DNA of 14,142 nt. Origin: Oribacterium parvum (GTDB lineage: Bacteria; Bacillota; Clostridia; Lachnospirales; Lachnospiraceae). Each line of letters opens with the position of its first letter. Within the stretch, counting starts at the first letter, position 1. This document shows, piece by piece, positions 1-7,178 of this stretch. The position numbers and the translations under genes are program-made. Below the pieces are notes generated by a model. The model saw only the letters and a program-made list of their open reading frames with translations. It was not told where the DNA came from and made no database searches. The stretch lies in assembly GCA_938022235.1 (NCBI GenBank), contig CALIEL010000084.1, positions 1 to 14,142 on the forward strand, written 5' to 3'.

Positions 1-288
1 CCGAATTCCTTCGACTGTTCCGGTTTTGTATACTGGTGTTTGAACCAGGCCGGCGTGGGAACTTCCTATATGACCTCCTCCGGTTGGAGAAATCCGGGAC
101 GATTTAAGAAAGTAAGTATGGGAGAACTACAGGCAGGAGATATTGTGGTGGTACGAGGACACGTAGGAATTTATGCCGGAGGAGGCTCCGTTATCGATGC
201 ATCATCCTCCAATGGCCGCGTGGTGCACAGAAGCTTATCCGGCTGGTGGGCCAATAACTTTATAACCGCATGGAGAATCTTCAGCTAA
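1..288 (+). CDS. NlpC/P60 family cell-wall peptidase, C-terminal part
   Basis: The gene is cut at its 5' end: frame 1 is open from base 1 to the TAA at 286-288 and gives 95 residues. It begins in the middle of an NlpC/P60 catalytic domain. The nucleophile motif DCSGF has its Cys at visible residue 6. GDIVVVRGHVGIY carries the catalytic His at visible residue 54, and VIDASSS lies 12 residues later. Family members are secreted or surface cysteine peptidases that usually cut D-gamma-glutamyl-diamino acid bonds in peptidoglycan stem peptides, so a role in wall turnover or cell separation is likely. In Spr-type enzymes the third catalytic position, 12 residues after the first His, is His; here it is Asp. 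The missing N-terminus would probably hold a signal peptide and SH3 or other wall-binding repeats, which cannot be seen. No gene follows for 700 bases. Family assignment is firm; exact substrate is unknown. Confidence 0.9.
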   Translation, partial: PNSFDCSGFVYWCLNQAGVGTSYMTSSGWRNPGRFKKVSMGELQAGDIVVVRGHVGIYAGGGSVIDASSSNGRVVHRSLSGWWANNFITAWRIFS

Positions 289-302
289 CAGCAGAAGAAG
301 AC

Positions 303-884
303 TGAGCAAGTGAAGAACTGTAAAAAACCAATAAAGAAAGTAAAAGATGCAGTATAGGTCTGAAATAAGAGGTATCTGGGCTGGTGAGCCGACCAAGTGA
401 AGGACTATAAAACTCAATTAAAGCAGCGATAGATGCAGTGTGGATCTGAAATAAGGGGTAATCTGAGCCCCTTGATACTAACGGCGAGCTGACCAAGTGA
501 AGGACTACAAAAATCAATAAACGAAGCGAAAGATGCAGTACAGGTCTGTAATAAGGGCAATCTGAGCCCGTCAGTACTTACTGAAAGCGAGCAAAGCGAA
601 GCTTGAAGTTAGTACTGCTACGAAGGCGAGGTTAGCGGGAGCGTGCCCAAATTACAGACCTGTACTGCATCGGAGCGAGTTTTCTTGATTATTTATAGTC
701 CATCGCTACGAGGCGAGGTTAGCGAGAGCGTGCCCCCGTTTCAGACCTATACTGCATCAGAGCGTATTTTCTACATTGCTTACAGTCCATCACTACGAAG
801 GGCGAACATAGCGAGAGCGCGCCCCGATTTCAGACCCACACTGCGTCAGAGCATGCTTTCTTCATTGTTTACAGAATTCCGTTA
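303..884. repeat. Array of about 90-base repeats, three direct then three inverted, forming a large imperfect palindrome
   Basis: The gap 289-1000 holds no credible gene. Left units start near 303, 391 and 491 and share a GTGAAGGACTATAAAA-like head, a GATGCAGTAYAGGTCTGAAAT core and a GGGG..TCTGAGCCCC tail. Right units near 627-712, 713-801 and 802-884 carry the same unit as its reverse complement, with cores of the type ATTTCAGACCTATACTGCAT. The core at 355-362 recurs at 441-448 and 541-548, spacings of 86 and 100. The complement CAGACC is at 655, 742 and 831, spacings of 87 and 89. The two arms meet around 570-620, where TCAGTACTTAC and GTTAGTACTGC can pair around an AGCGAGCAAAGCGAAGC-type loop. 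A transcript running on from the peptidase gene could fold into a giant imperfect hairpin. It could act as terminator, mRNA stabiliser or structured RNA, or be a non-autonomous repeat. I recognise no named family. Confidence 0.85.
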
Positions 885-950
885 GAAAGACTGGACGAAA
901 CGGCATTTTTCCCTTATCTTTAAAGGATAGGAAAAGAGATAGCAAAAGGA

Positions 951-978
951 TTGTCAGTACATTCCTTTTTTATACAAT
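951..978 (+). promoter_or_regulatory. Probable sigma-A promoter for the nucleotidyltransferase gene
   Basis: TTGTCA at 951-956 and TACAAT at 973-978 each match five of six consensus bases and are separated by 16 bases. They lie just after the repeat array and 22 bases before the ATG at 1001, so the leader would be short. An AAGGGAG ribosome binding site at 988-994 follows. This is a motif match only, with no transcript evidence. Confidence 0.5.
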
Positions 979-1000
979 ATCCACCCGAAGGGAGAGACTT

Positions 1001-1924
1001 ATGGGAAAGAAAACAACGTTGGTAATCATGGCTGCGGGATTGGGCTCCCGTTATGGTGCGGGCATTAAGCAGTTGGCAAAAATTGGTCCCTATGGAGAGA
1101 TTATCATGGATTATTCCGTGCATGATGCCCTGGAAGCAGGCTTTGAAAAGCTGGTTTTTGTGATTCGAAAGGATATTGAGGCGGACTTCCGGGAAATAAT
1201 TGGGAAGAAAATCGAAAAGATTGCGGATGTAGATTATGTTTTTCAGGAAATCACGGCACTGCCTGAAGGATTTTCTGTGCCGGAGGGGCGCACAAAGCCC
1301 TGGGGAACAGCCCATGCATTAATGCAGTGCAGAAAGCAGGTACAGGGACCCTTTGGAGTGATTAACGCGGATGATTTCTACGGAAAAGAGGGCTTTCGTC
1401 TAATCAATAATTTCTTACAGGCAGACAGAGCGGATTCCGGTATGATGGAAATGTGCATGGCAGGCTATCATTTGGTAAATACCCTTTCCAAGTACGGTTC
1501 TGTAAATCGTGGAATTTGTCAGGTGAGTGCAGAAGGCTATCTTCAGTCCATTTCCGAAACCTACAATATTGAACGCAAGGAAGACGGCATTTTACGAGGA
1601 GAAAATCAACAGAAGAAAGTTGTGGAGCTGCAGGAGGATGCCATTGCTTCCATGAACATGTTTGGACTTCCGGAGCATTTTCTGGATGTACTGATTGAAA
1701 AATTCCCTTCTTGGTTGGAGAAATACGGCAAGGAAGCGAAGTCTGAGTATCTGTTGCCCAGAGAGGTGGATTGCCTGATGAAGGAAGGAAAGGCCAGAGT
1801 AAAGGTTTTAGAGGATCATGACCGTTGGTTCGGTGTGACCTATCAGGAAGACCGTGCATTGGCGGAAGAAGCTTTACGGGAATGTATTGCAAAGGGCTTA
1901 TATCCGGAACAATTATATCGCTAA
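1001..1924 (+). CDS. Sugar-phosphate nucleotidyltransferase-like protein
   Basis: This 307-residue protein has the fold signature of nucleotide-diphospho-sugar transferases. The N-terminal nucleotide-binding loop is MAAGLGSRYGAGIKQ (residues 10-24), a variant of GxGxRxxPxTxxxPK. TKPWGTAHA (98-106) is a base or sugar binding segment, and NADDFYG (122-128) supplies the usual metal-binding Asp. Such enzymes join a sugar 1-phosphate to a nucleoside triphosphate, releasing pyrophosphate, in the cytoplasm for wall or capsule precursors. The KQ in place of PK separates it from classical GalU and RmlA, so nucleotide and sugar are not predicted. The ATG at 1001 follows AAGGGAG with six bases between, and a probable promoter stands just upstream. 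Its last codons, for KGLYPEQLYR, form the first unit of a 31-base tandem repeat that continues past the TAA. It is probably the first gene of its transcript. Confidence 0.8.
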   Translation: MGKKTTLVIMAAGLGSRYGAGIKQLAKIGPYGEIIMDYSVHDALEAGFEKLVFVIRKDIEADFREIIGKKIEKIADVDYVFQEITALPEGFSVPEGRTKPWGTAHALMQCRKQVQGPFGVINADDFYGKEGFRLINNFLQADRADSGMMEMCMAGYHLVNTLSKYGSVNRGICQVSAEGYLQSISETYNIERKEDGILRGENQQKKVVELQEDAIASMNMFGLPEHFLDVLIEKFPSWLEKYGKEAKSEYLLPREVDCLMKEGKARVKVLEDHDRWFGVTYQEDRALAEEALRECIAKGLYPEQLYR

Positions 1925-2013
1925 GGGAGTATATTCGGAGCAGTTGTATCGCAAAAAGGATACGTCCCCAAGTTATATTACTAAAGGAATGTATCCGGAG
2001 CAGTGATACCGTT
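1892..2013. repeat. 31-base tandem repeat, about four degenerate copies, starting inside the gene's 3' end
   Basis: Units are at 1892-1922, 1923-1953, 1954-1982 (29 bases, the most degenerate) and 1983-2013. The consensus runs roughly AAGGG.RTATATCCGGAGCA followed by GTTATATCGCT. Unit 1 is coding for the last ten residues of the upstream protein, and the TAA stop falls at the junction to unit 2. By eye, unit 1 and unit 2 agree at 24 of 31 positions and unit 2 and unit 4 at 22 of 31. The period is not a multiple of three, so the copies are not kept for coding. Confidence 0.85.
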
Positions 2014-2035
2014 AAGTTAAGATAGGGAGTAGGCT

Positions 2036-3502
2036 TTGGCGGATCGGGAAAGAGAATCAAGAAAAAGGAAATTAAAGCAAAGGGTCATCATCGGAAGTAA
2101 GGCGGAAGAAGGTCTTTTAGAAGAACGGCAGGACGAAGAGAGAAAGGCAGAAGACAATCCGTTTTCTTTAACGGCGAAAAACTTTTGGCTTCCTTTTTTG
2201 TTGATTCTTTTCTTTCTTTTTGCGGTAGGCTTTTTCTTTTATGGAAGAAGACGTTTTGGACAAAAAGAACTTCTATGGAAGGACAGTCTGGAAGAAAGTA
2301 AGGGAGTAGAGGAGGAATATAGCTATTTTCCTTACCGGGATGGCGTAATCAAGCTCAGTAAGGACGGGGCGAAGTATGTTTCTTCCCAAGGAAAGGTGCT
2401 TTGGGATCAGGCCTTTGAAATGGGACGAGCTCTGGTTTCGGTTTCCGGAGACTATGCAGTAATCGGTGAGCAGGGCGGTACCAGGCTGTATATTTTTTCT
2501 GCCCAGGGACTTAGCGGGCAGGGGGAAGCGCCCAGTACCATAGAAAAATTACGGATTTCCGAAAAAGGTGTGGTTTATGCGCTTTTGTCGGAGGATCAGG
2601 GAACCTATATCACGGTATTTTCCAAGGAGGGCAAAAATCTGGACATCGGCATCAAGTCGGTGATGTCGGGGGACGGTTATCCCATGGATTTGTCCGTATC
2701 TCCGGATGGGACGGAGCTCTGTGTAGCATTTGCCCATTTGGAACAGACCACTGTGAAATCCAGAGTGGTTTACTATAATTTTTCTTCCTTAGGGAAAAAT
2801 GCCGGTGCTGACCGAGTGGTAGGGGGCTTTACTGATGATTTTTCCGGCGGCATTGTGGGAAGAGTACAGTTTTTTACTGATGAGGAATCCTTTGCGGCGT
2901 ATGATGGGGGCTTGGCTTTCTTCTCCACGAAAGTCAGAACCAGTCCTGAGCTGAAGAAAAAGGTGGAAATTCCGGAAACGATTCGGATGATTTCCTATGA
3001 TAAAAATTACCTTGCAGTCCTTACGGATCAAAGAGGCGAGCCTCAGGAGGATGGGGGAAAGTCCGGAGGCAAAGAGGGTACAAAGGGCGGCAATACTAAA
3101 GAACCGAAGACAAAGAAACAAAGTCCTGTAGCAAGTGGAAGTACTCTTACAGAAAGTAAAGAGAATGTCGGTAAAGAAAAGCAAAAGACGAAAAGTTCTT
3201 CCGGAAGGAAAAAGGAAAAGCAGGAAAAACCCTATAGACTTTTGATTTTCCGAAAAACCGGAGAGAAAATTTTGGATAAACCCATAGACTTTATGGGCAA
3301 CAACATGGAATTAAGTCAGGATAAGGTGATTCTCTATCAAGAGAAATATTTTAAAGTTTATGATTTTCACGGCAGACTGCGTTATAATGGGGAGACCGAA
3401 GAAGGTTTGCAATACATTCGTTCTTTGTCAAAAATTCAGTTCGGGGGAACGGATTTATTCTTGGCATATCGAAACAGGGAAGAGGCTATTCGGGTAAAAT
3501 AG
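2036..3502 (+). CDS. DUF5711 family membrane-anchored beta-propeller-like protein
   Basis: The 488-residue protein has a charged cytoplasmic head (1-48), one membrane helix (about 49-70) followed by RRR, and a long outside part. That part has repeated short beta segments of the type DGVIKLSKDGAKYVSSQGKVLWDQAFEMGRALVSVSGDYAVIGEQGG. These aromatic, DG- and G-rich blades and the N-terminal layout match DUF5711 proteins, which are common in Lachnospiraceae and of unknown function; a surface propeller that binds a ligand or partner is my inference. Residues about 333-396 are a Lys/Gly/Ser/Glu-rich low-complexity insert between blades, and the fold resumes at PYRLLIF. The start is TTG, chosen because AGGGAG at 2024-2029 lies six bases before it; no usable ATG exists near it. 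The positive RRR after the helix would by itself favour the opposite topology, so orientation is not certain. Confidence 0.8.
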   Translation: MADRERESRKRKLKQRVIIGSKAEEGLLEERQDEERKAEDNPFSLTAKNFWLPFLLILFFLFAVGFFFYGRRRFGQKELLWKDSLEESKGVEEEYSYFPYRDGVIKLSKDGAKYVSSQGKVLWDQAFEMGRALVSVSGDYAVIGEQGGTRLYIFSAQGLSGQGEAPSTIEKLRISEKGVVYALLSEDQGTYITVFSKEGKNLDIGIKSVMSGDGYPMDLSVSPDGTELCVAFAHLEQTTVKSRVVYYNFSSLGKNAGADRVVGGFTDDFSGGIVGRVQFFTDEESFAAYDGGLAFFSTKVRTSPELKKKVEIPETIRMISYDKNYLAVLTDQRGEPQEDGGKSGGKEGTKGGNTKEPKTKKQSPVASGSTLTESKENVGKEKQKTKSSSGRKKEKQEKPYRLLIFRKTGEKILDKPIDFMGNNMELSQDKVILYQEKYFKVYDFHGRLRYNGETEEGLQYIRSLSKIQFGGTDLFLAYRNREEAIRVK

Positions 3503-3551
3503 AAAAAGCTTCAGCCATGTGCTTTTAGAAGCATTCAGAAGAGTAAGGTGT

Positions 3552-3563
3552 GTAGCCGGCTAC
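3552..3563. other. Perfect 12-base palindrome before the glucokinase ribosome binding site
   Basis: GTAGCCGGCTAC reads the same on both strands and ends two bases before the AGGAGG of the next gene. It could be a small operator or a hairpin next to the ribosome binding site, or a chance palindrome. The remaining 3503-3551 shows only a weak GCTTC/GAAGC stem. Confidence 0.35.
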
Positions 3564-3565
3564 AG

Positions 3566-3571
3566 AGGAGG
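3566..3571 (+). promoter_or_regulatory. Ribosome binding site that fixes the glucokinase start
   Basis: A full AGGAGG lies six bases before ATG 3578. The in-frame GTG at 3548 has no such site, and its extra ten residues (MCSRLQRRDK) are not part of the ROK fold, so the start is taken as 3578. Confidence 0.85.
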
Positions 3572-3577
3572 GATAAG

Positions 3578-4531
3578 ATGAATCAATATTGCGTAGGCAT
3601 TGATGTGGGAGGAACTTCCGTAAAATGCGGTATCTTTACCTATAATGGTGTTCTTTTGGATAAGTGGGAGGTTCTCACCAGAAAGGCGGAGCAGGGAAAG
3701 TATATTCTTCCGGATGTGGCTGAGGAGCTAAAGAAGCATTTGGCGGAAAAGACCATTGCCTATGAGGATGTGGCAGGAATCGGGATCGGTGTACCGGGAC
3801 CTGTAGAGCCGGACGGGCATGTGCCTGTTGCGGTAAATTTAGGCTGGAAAGACATTTACCCGGCAAAAATCATGAGAGAGCTGATGGGCGGAAAGATTCC
3901 CTGTGCAGTAGGAAATGATGCCAATGTGGCGGCTCTTGGAGAGCTTTGGCAGGGAGGAGGAAGAGGCTTCTCCGATATGCTGATGGTAACTTTGGGAACC
4001 GGCGTAGGTGGCGGTTTGATTCTGAATGGCAAAATTGTTACCGGAGCTCATGGTGCAGGAGCGGAAATCGGACACATCCATGTGCGGGATGTGGAGGGAG
4101 AACGTTGTGCCTGCGGCGGCATGGGTTGTCTGGAGCAGGTGGCGTCCGCTACCGGAATAGTGAAGGAGGCAGAGCGTTTTCTTCGGATGTTCAGAGATCC
4201 TTCTTCTCTTCGTATCTATGGAAAAGCCCTTACCGCAAAGATTGTTTGTGAAGCGGCTAAAGAGGGGGACATTCTGGCCAGCACAAGTTTAGAATGCAGT
4301 ATGCGTTATCTGGGAATTGTTTTGGCACAGGTTTCCATGATTGCGGATCCGGAGGTTTTCGTTATCGGTGGGGGCGTTTCTCGAGCAGGAGACTTCCTCT
4401 TACAGATTATTAAGAGACATTATGAGGAGCACACACCGATTTTAAACAAAAAGGCGAAGCTTATGCTGGCTAAGCTTGGAAATGATGCGGGAATTTACGG
4501 CTGTGCAAAGCTGATGCTGGATAAGGAATAG
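3578..4531 (+). CDS. glcK: ROK family glucokinase
   Basis: The 317-residue protein phosphorylates glucose with ATP to glucose 6-phosphate in the cytoplasm, the entry step to glycolysis for non-PTS sugars. Visible motifs run in ROK order. The phosphate loop is GIDVGGTSVKCG (7-18) with Asp9. GNDANVAALGE (112-122) has the catalytic base Asp114. LGTGVGGG (139-146) is the second ATP loop. GAGAEIGHIHV (159-169) binds sugar through Glu163 and His166. The zinc motif CACGGMGCLE (177-186) has Cys177, Cys179 and Cys184, which with His166 would hold zinc. The start at 3578 is set by the AGGAGG site; a GTG 30 bases upstream is less likely. It lies 75 bases after the DUF5711 gene and 99 before mutS2. Glucokinase is the most likely specificity, but ROK kinases for other hexoses such as mannose or N-acetylmannosamine look similar. 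Confidence 0.9.
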   Translation: MNQYCVGIDVGGTSVKCGIFTYNGVLLDKWEVLTRKAEQGKYILPDVAEELKKHLAEKTIAYEDVAGIGIGVPGPVEPDGHVPVAVNLGWKDIYPAKIMRELMGGKIPCAVGNDANVAALGELWQGGGRGFSDMLMVTLGTGVGGGLILNGKIVTGAHGAGAEIGHIHVRDVEGERCACGGMGCLEQVASATGIVKEAERFLRMFRDPSSLRIYGKALTAKIVCEAAKEGDILASTSLECSMRYLGIVLAQVSMIADPEVFVIGGGVSRAGDFLLQIIKRHYEEHTPILNKKAKLMLAKLGNDAGIYGCAKLMLDKE

Positions 4532-4630
4532 TTTTCCCTATCAATAGGCATAAAATAGAAATGCTTTGAATGGATACCGTCTAGCGGAAGTAAATCCGGA
4601 CAAGTTCGTCCAAGAGTAGAAAGGGATAGA

Positions 4631-7000
4631 ATGAACCAAAAGGTCTTAAAGACATTGGAGTTTTACAAAATCATAGACCGATTAGTGGAGGAGGCAGACT
4701 CTTCTTTGGGTAAGGAGAAGTTGAAGGCCTTGGAGCCTTCTTCTTCCTTTTTAGAGGTGGAGCAGAGTCTTTCGGAAACAGAGGCGGCACAAGACCGCAT
4801 TCGTTTAGGGGGAGGAATTTCCTTTCGGGGAATCAAAGAAGTCCGCCCCTATTTTTCCCGTTTAGCCTTATCCACAGCCCTTTCCATTCCGGAGCTATAT
4901 GATATTATCCTGATTTTAGAAAAGACCAAAAAAGCAAAGGATCAGGGAGAAGAGAGGGAAGATGCTTTACAGGAGTATTTTCAGGCTTTAGCCCCCTTGG
5001 ATGATATTCGAAGAGAGCTGCAACGTTGTATTCTTTCCGAAGAGGAGCTGGCAGATGATGCCAGTCCGGAGCTTTCCCATCTTCGCAGGAAGGAAAAGGG
5101 ATTAGAGGAAAAAATCAACCAGGAATTAAATCGAATTTTACAGCATAACCGTTCTATGTTGCAGGACCCGGTGATAACCCTTCGAAACGGGAGACACGTG
5201 TTTCCTGTTAAGGCGGAGTATAAGAATGCTTTCCGGGGAATTGTTCATGATGAAAGTAGCTCAGGAGCTACTCTTTTTATGGAGCCCTTCTCCATTGTTC
5301 AGCTGGAAAATGATATGCGGGAACTTTTGTCTTTAGAGAAAAAGGAAGTGGAGAAGATTCTTTTACAGCTCTCCCTTTCTTTAGCGCCCTTTACCGAGGA
5401 ACTGGGGGAAAATGTAAAGATTTTAAGTCATTTGGACTTTGTTTTTGCCAAGGCAAAACTTGCCAATAAGATGGATGGAGTAAAGCCTATCTTGAATCAG
5501 GAGCGAAAGACGGTGCTTTTGGATGCCCGTCACCCCCTGATTCCTAAGGATAGAGTGGTGCCCATCAGCATTCGCCTGGGAGATGACTTCAGCCTTTTGG
5601 TGATTACCGGACCCAATACCGGTGGTAAGACGGTTTGCTTAAAGACTTTAGGATTGTTCCAATTGATGGGGCAGGCGGGACTCTTTATTCCGGCTTTCCA
5701 AGGCTCCAGCATTACGGTGTATCGGGAGATTTATGCAGATATCGGGGATGAGCAAAGCATTGAGCAAAGTCTCTCCACCTTCTCCTCCCACATGACCAAT
5801 ACGGTGCGGATTTTACAGGGGGCAAGGGAAGACTGCCTCTGCCTTTTTGATGAGCTTGGGGCGGGAACGGATCCTACGGAGGGAGCGGCTTTGGCATTGG
5901 CTATTCTGGACCACCTTTTCCAAAAGGGAATTCGAACCCTGGCTACCACCCACTATGCGGAGGTAAAGCTTTACGCTTTGTCTACTGAGGGAGTGGAAAA
6001 TGCCGCCTGCGCCTTTGATGTGGAAAGTCTCAGGCCTACCTATCATCTCTTGATCGGTGTACCCGGAAAGTCCAATGCCTTTGCCATTGCGGAGAAGCTT
6101 GGTCTTCGAAAGGACATCATTGCTTCTGCGAAGAACCGTTTGGGAGAAGAAGACCTGCATTTTGAAGATGTAATTGCGGATTTGGAAAATACCAAACGGC
6201 TTGCCCAGAGGGAAAAGGAAGAAATTGAGCGCTACAAGGCGGAGGTGGAGAGTTTAAAGCAGCGTGCCAGAGAATCCACCAAAGGCATCGAAAAAGGAAG
6301 AGAGAAAATCCTGCAAAGAGCCAGAGAAGAGGCTGCCCAGATTTTACGGGAGGCTAAGGAAACCGCTGACCAGGTGGTAAAGGAACTACGTCGGCAGGAG
6401 GCAGGAAAGAGCAGCGCCTTAGAGGGAGAAAAGACCAGAACCAAGCTTCACCAAAAGATGCGGGAAAATGATGATGCTCTGTCCTCTACCATGGTAAAGG
6501 GACCTTCCCAAACCATTTCCTTAAAGAAATTGGCCATCGGAGACAAGGTAAGGGTTTTAAGCATGCACGATATGGTGGCAACGGTTACCACTCTTCCGGA
6601 TAAAAATGGAATGTTCACCGTTACTGCCGGTATGCTTCGCACCAAGGTTTCCGCCAAGGATGTGGAATTTATCCAGCATAAGGAAAAGGAAAAGGAAAAG
6701 CCGGAAAAGAATCAGGGAAAAGTCGCCTCCATCGGAAGAGGAAAGGTGCTGGGAATCTCTCCGGAAATTAACTTAATCGGAAAAATGACGGCGGATGCGT
6801 TGCCGGAGTTAAATAAATATTTGGATGATGCCTTTTTAGCCAGACTGCCTCAGGTACGAATCGTTCATGGAAGAGGTACCGGAGCCCTTCGAAAGATGGT
6901 GCAGGAATGCTTGAAAAAGAATAAGCATATCGAATCCTTCCGTTTAGGAGAGTATGGGGAAGGCTCTGACGGTGTCAGCATTGCCTTTTTTAAGAAGTAA
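4631..7000 (+). CDS. mutS2: MutS2 family ATPase with C-terminal Smr domain
   Basis: At 789 residues it has the usual MutS2 length. After the helical core, the ATPase shows Walker A GPNTGGKT (327-334), Walker B LFDELGAGTDPTEGAA with Asp407-Glu408, and the switch TTHYAE with His441. A Lys/Glu-rich coiled coil follows (about 510-600). A short KEKEKEKPEK run, encoded by a GGAAAA microsatellite at 6680-6700, precedes the Smr domain (712-789), which contains HGRGTGALRK (746-755). There is no mismatch-recognition domain, as expected for MutS2. Known roles of the family are suppressing recombination by cutting branched DNA and rescuing collided ribosomes. The LDLR motif linked to nuclease activity reads INLIG here (713-717), so cutting may be absent or use other residues. 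The ATG at 4631 has AAAGGGA upstream. A 39-base tandem repeat begins just after the stop. Confidence 0.95.
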   Translation: MNQKVLKTLEFYKIIDRLVEEADSSLGKEKLKALEPSSSFLEVEQSLSETEAAQDRIRLGGGISFRGIKEVRPYFSRLALSTALSIPELYDIILILEKTKKAKDQGEEREDALQEYFQALAPLDDIRRELQRCILSEEELADDASPELSHLRRKEKGLEEKINQELNRILQHNRSMLQDPVITLRNGRHVFPVKAEYKNAFRGIVHDESSSGATLFMEPFSIVQLENDMRELLSLEKKEVEKILLQLSLSLAPFTEELGENVKILSHLDFVFAKAKLANKMDGVKPILNQERKTVLLDARHPLIPKDRVVPISIRLGDDFSLLVITGPNTGGKTVCLKTLGLFQLMGQAGLFIPAFQGSSITVYREIYADIGDEQSIEQSLSTFSSHMTNTVRILQGAREDCLCLFDELGAGTDPTEGAALALAILDHLFQKGIRTLATTHYAEVKLYALSTEGVENAACAFDVESLRPTYHLLIGVPGKSNAFAIAEKLGLRKDIIASAKNRLGEEDLHFEDVIADLENTKRLAQREKEEIERYKAEVESLKQRARESTKGIEKGREKILQRAREEAAQILREAKETADQVVKELRRQEAGKSSALEGEKTRTKLHQKMRENDDALSSTMVKGPSQTISLKKLAIGDKVRVLSMHDMVATVTTLPDKNGMFTVTAGMLRTKVSAKDVEFIQHKEKEKEKPEKNQGKVASIGRGKVLGISPEINLIGKMTADALPELNKYLDDAFLARLPQVRIVHGRGTGALRKMVQECLKKNKHIESFRLGEYGEGSDGVSIAFFKK

Positions 7001-7001
7001 A

Positions 7002-7115
7002 AAGCCGGTGCAGCTTAAGCTTTGCATAGACTACAAAGATAAGCCGATGCAGCTTAAGCTCTGTATAGACTACAAAGATGAGCCGATGAACACTCGTGTA
7101 CTGCATAGATTGAAG
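7002..7115. repeat. 39-base tandem repeat after mutS2, two full and one partial copy
   Basis: Units 7002-7040 and 7041-7079 differ at only 3 of 39 positions; a diverged third copy runs from 7080 to about 7115. Each full unit contains the 10-base palindrome AGCTTAAGCT and ends in GACTACAAAGAT. The array starts two bases after the mutS2 stop and fills much of the 178-base gap to the response regulator gene. Confidence 0.9.
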
Positions 7116-7139
7116 CGAAGACTCGCTTCGGTGATTTTT
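7112..7139 (+). terminator. Short hairpin with nearby T run, possible weak terminator
   Basis: GAAGCGA (7112-7118) and TCGCTTC (7123-7129) form a perfect 7-base-pair stem with an AGAC loop. A five-T run follows only after GGTGA, so termination would be weak at best. It may instead be a processing or regulatory hairpin between mutS2 and the two-component genes. Confidence 0.3.
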
Positions 7140-7178
7140 AGAGTAATGAAAGTTGGAAAACAATAGAAAGGAGGAAGC

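Noticed and set aside
235..517. Two overlapping minus-strand reading frames over the left repeats
   Set aside because: They overlap the 3' end of the NlpC/P60 gene and the repeat units, show no domain and have no credible start signal.
303..884. CRISPR array
   Set aside because: Units are about 90 bases, contiguous and diverged, with no unique spacers of constant length, and half are inverted.
643..885. 80-codon + strand reading frame with repeated peptide like FQTYTASE and YSPSLR
   Set aside because: It is a read-through of the inverted repeat units, starts with GTG without a ribosome binding site, and the repeat period (87 and 89) is not a constant multiple of three. It explains repeated peptides as repeat DNA.
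1825..2025. 66-codon + strand frame across the 31-base repeats
   Set aside because: It starts inside the nucleotidyltransferase gene in another frame, and its repeated peptide comes from the tandem repeat.
1404..2060. 218-codon minus-strand reading frame
   Set aside because: It is antisense to the clear nucleotidyltransferase gene, is rich in Pro, Ser and Leu as expected from reversed codons, and matches no family I know.
3548..3577. Upstream GTG start for glucokinase
   Set aside because: No ribosome binding site precedes it, and the palindrome plus AGGAGG fall inside the extra codons; ATG 3578 is far better placed.
4532..4630. Promoter or catabolite-control site before mutS2
   Set aside because: TTGAAT and TAAATC are spaced too far apart and no cre-like sequence is convincing; only a 4-base-pair GGAC/GTCC hairpin is visible.
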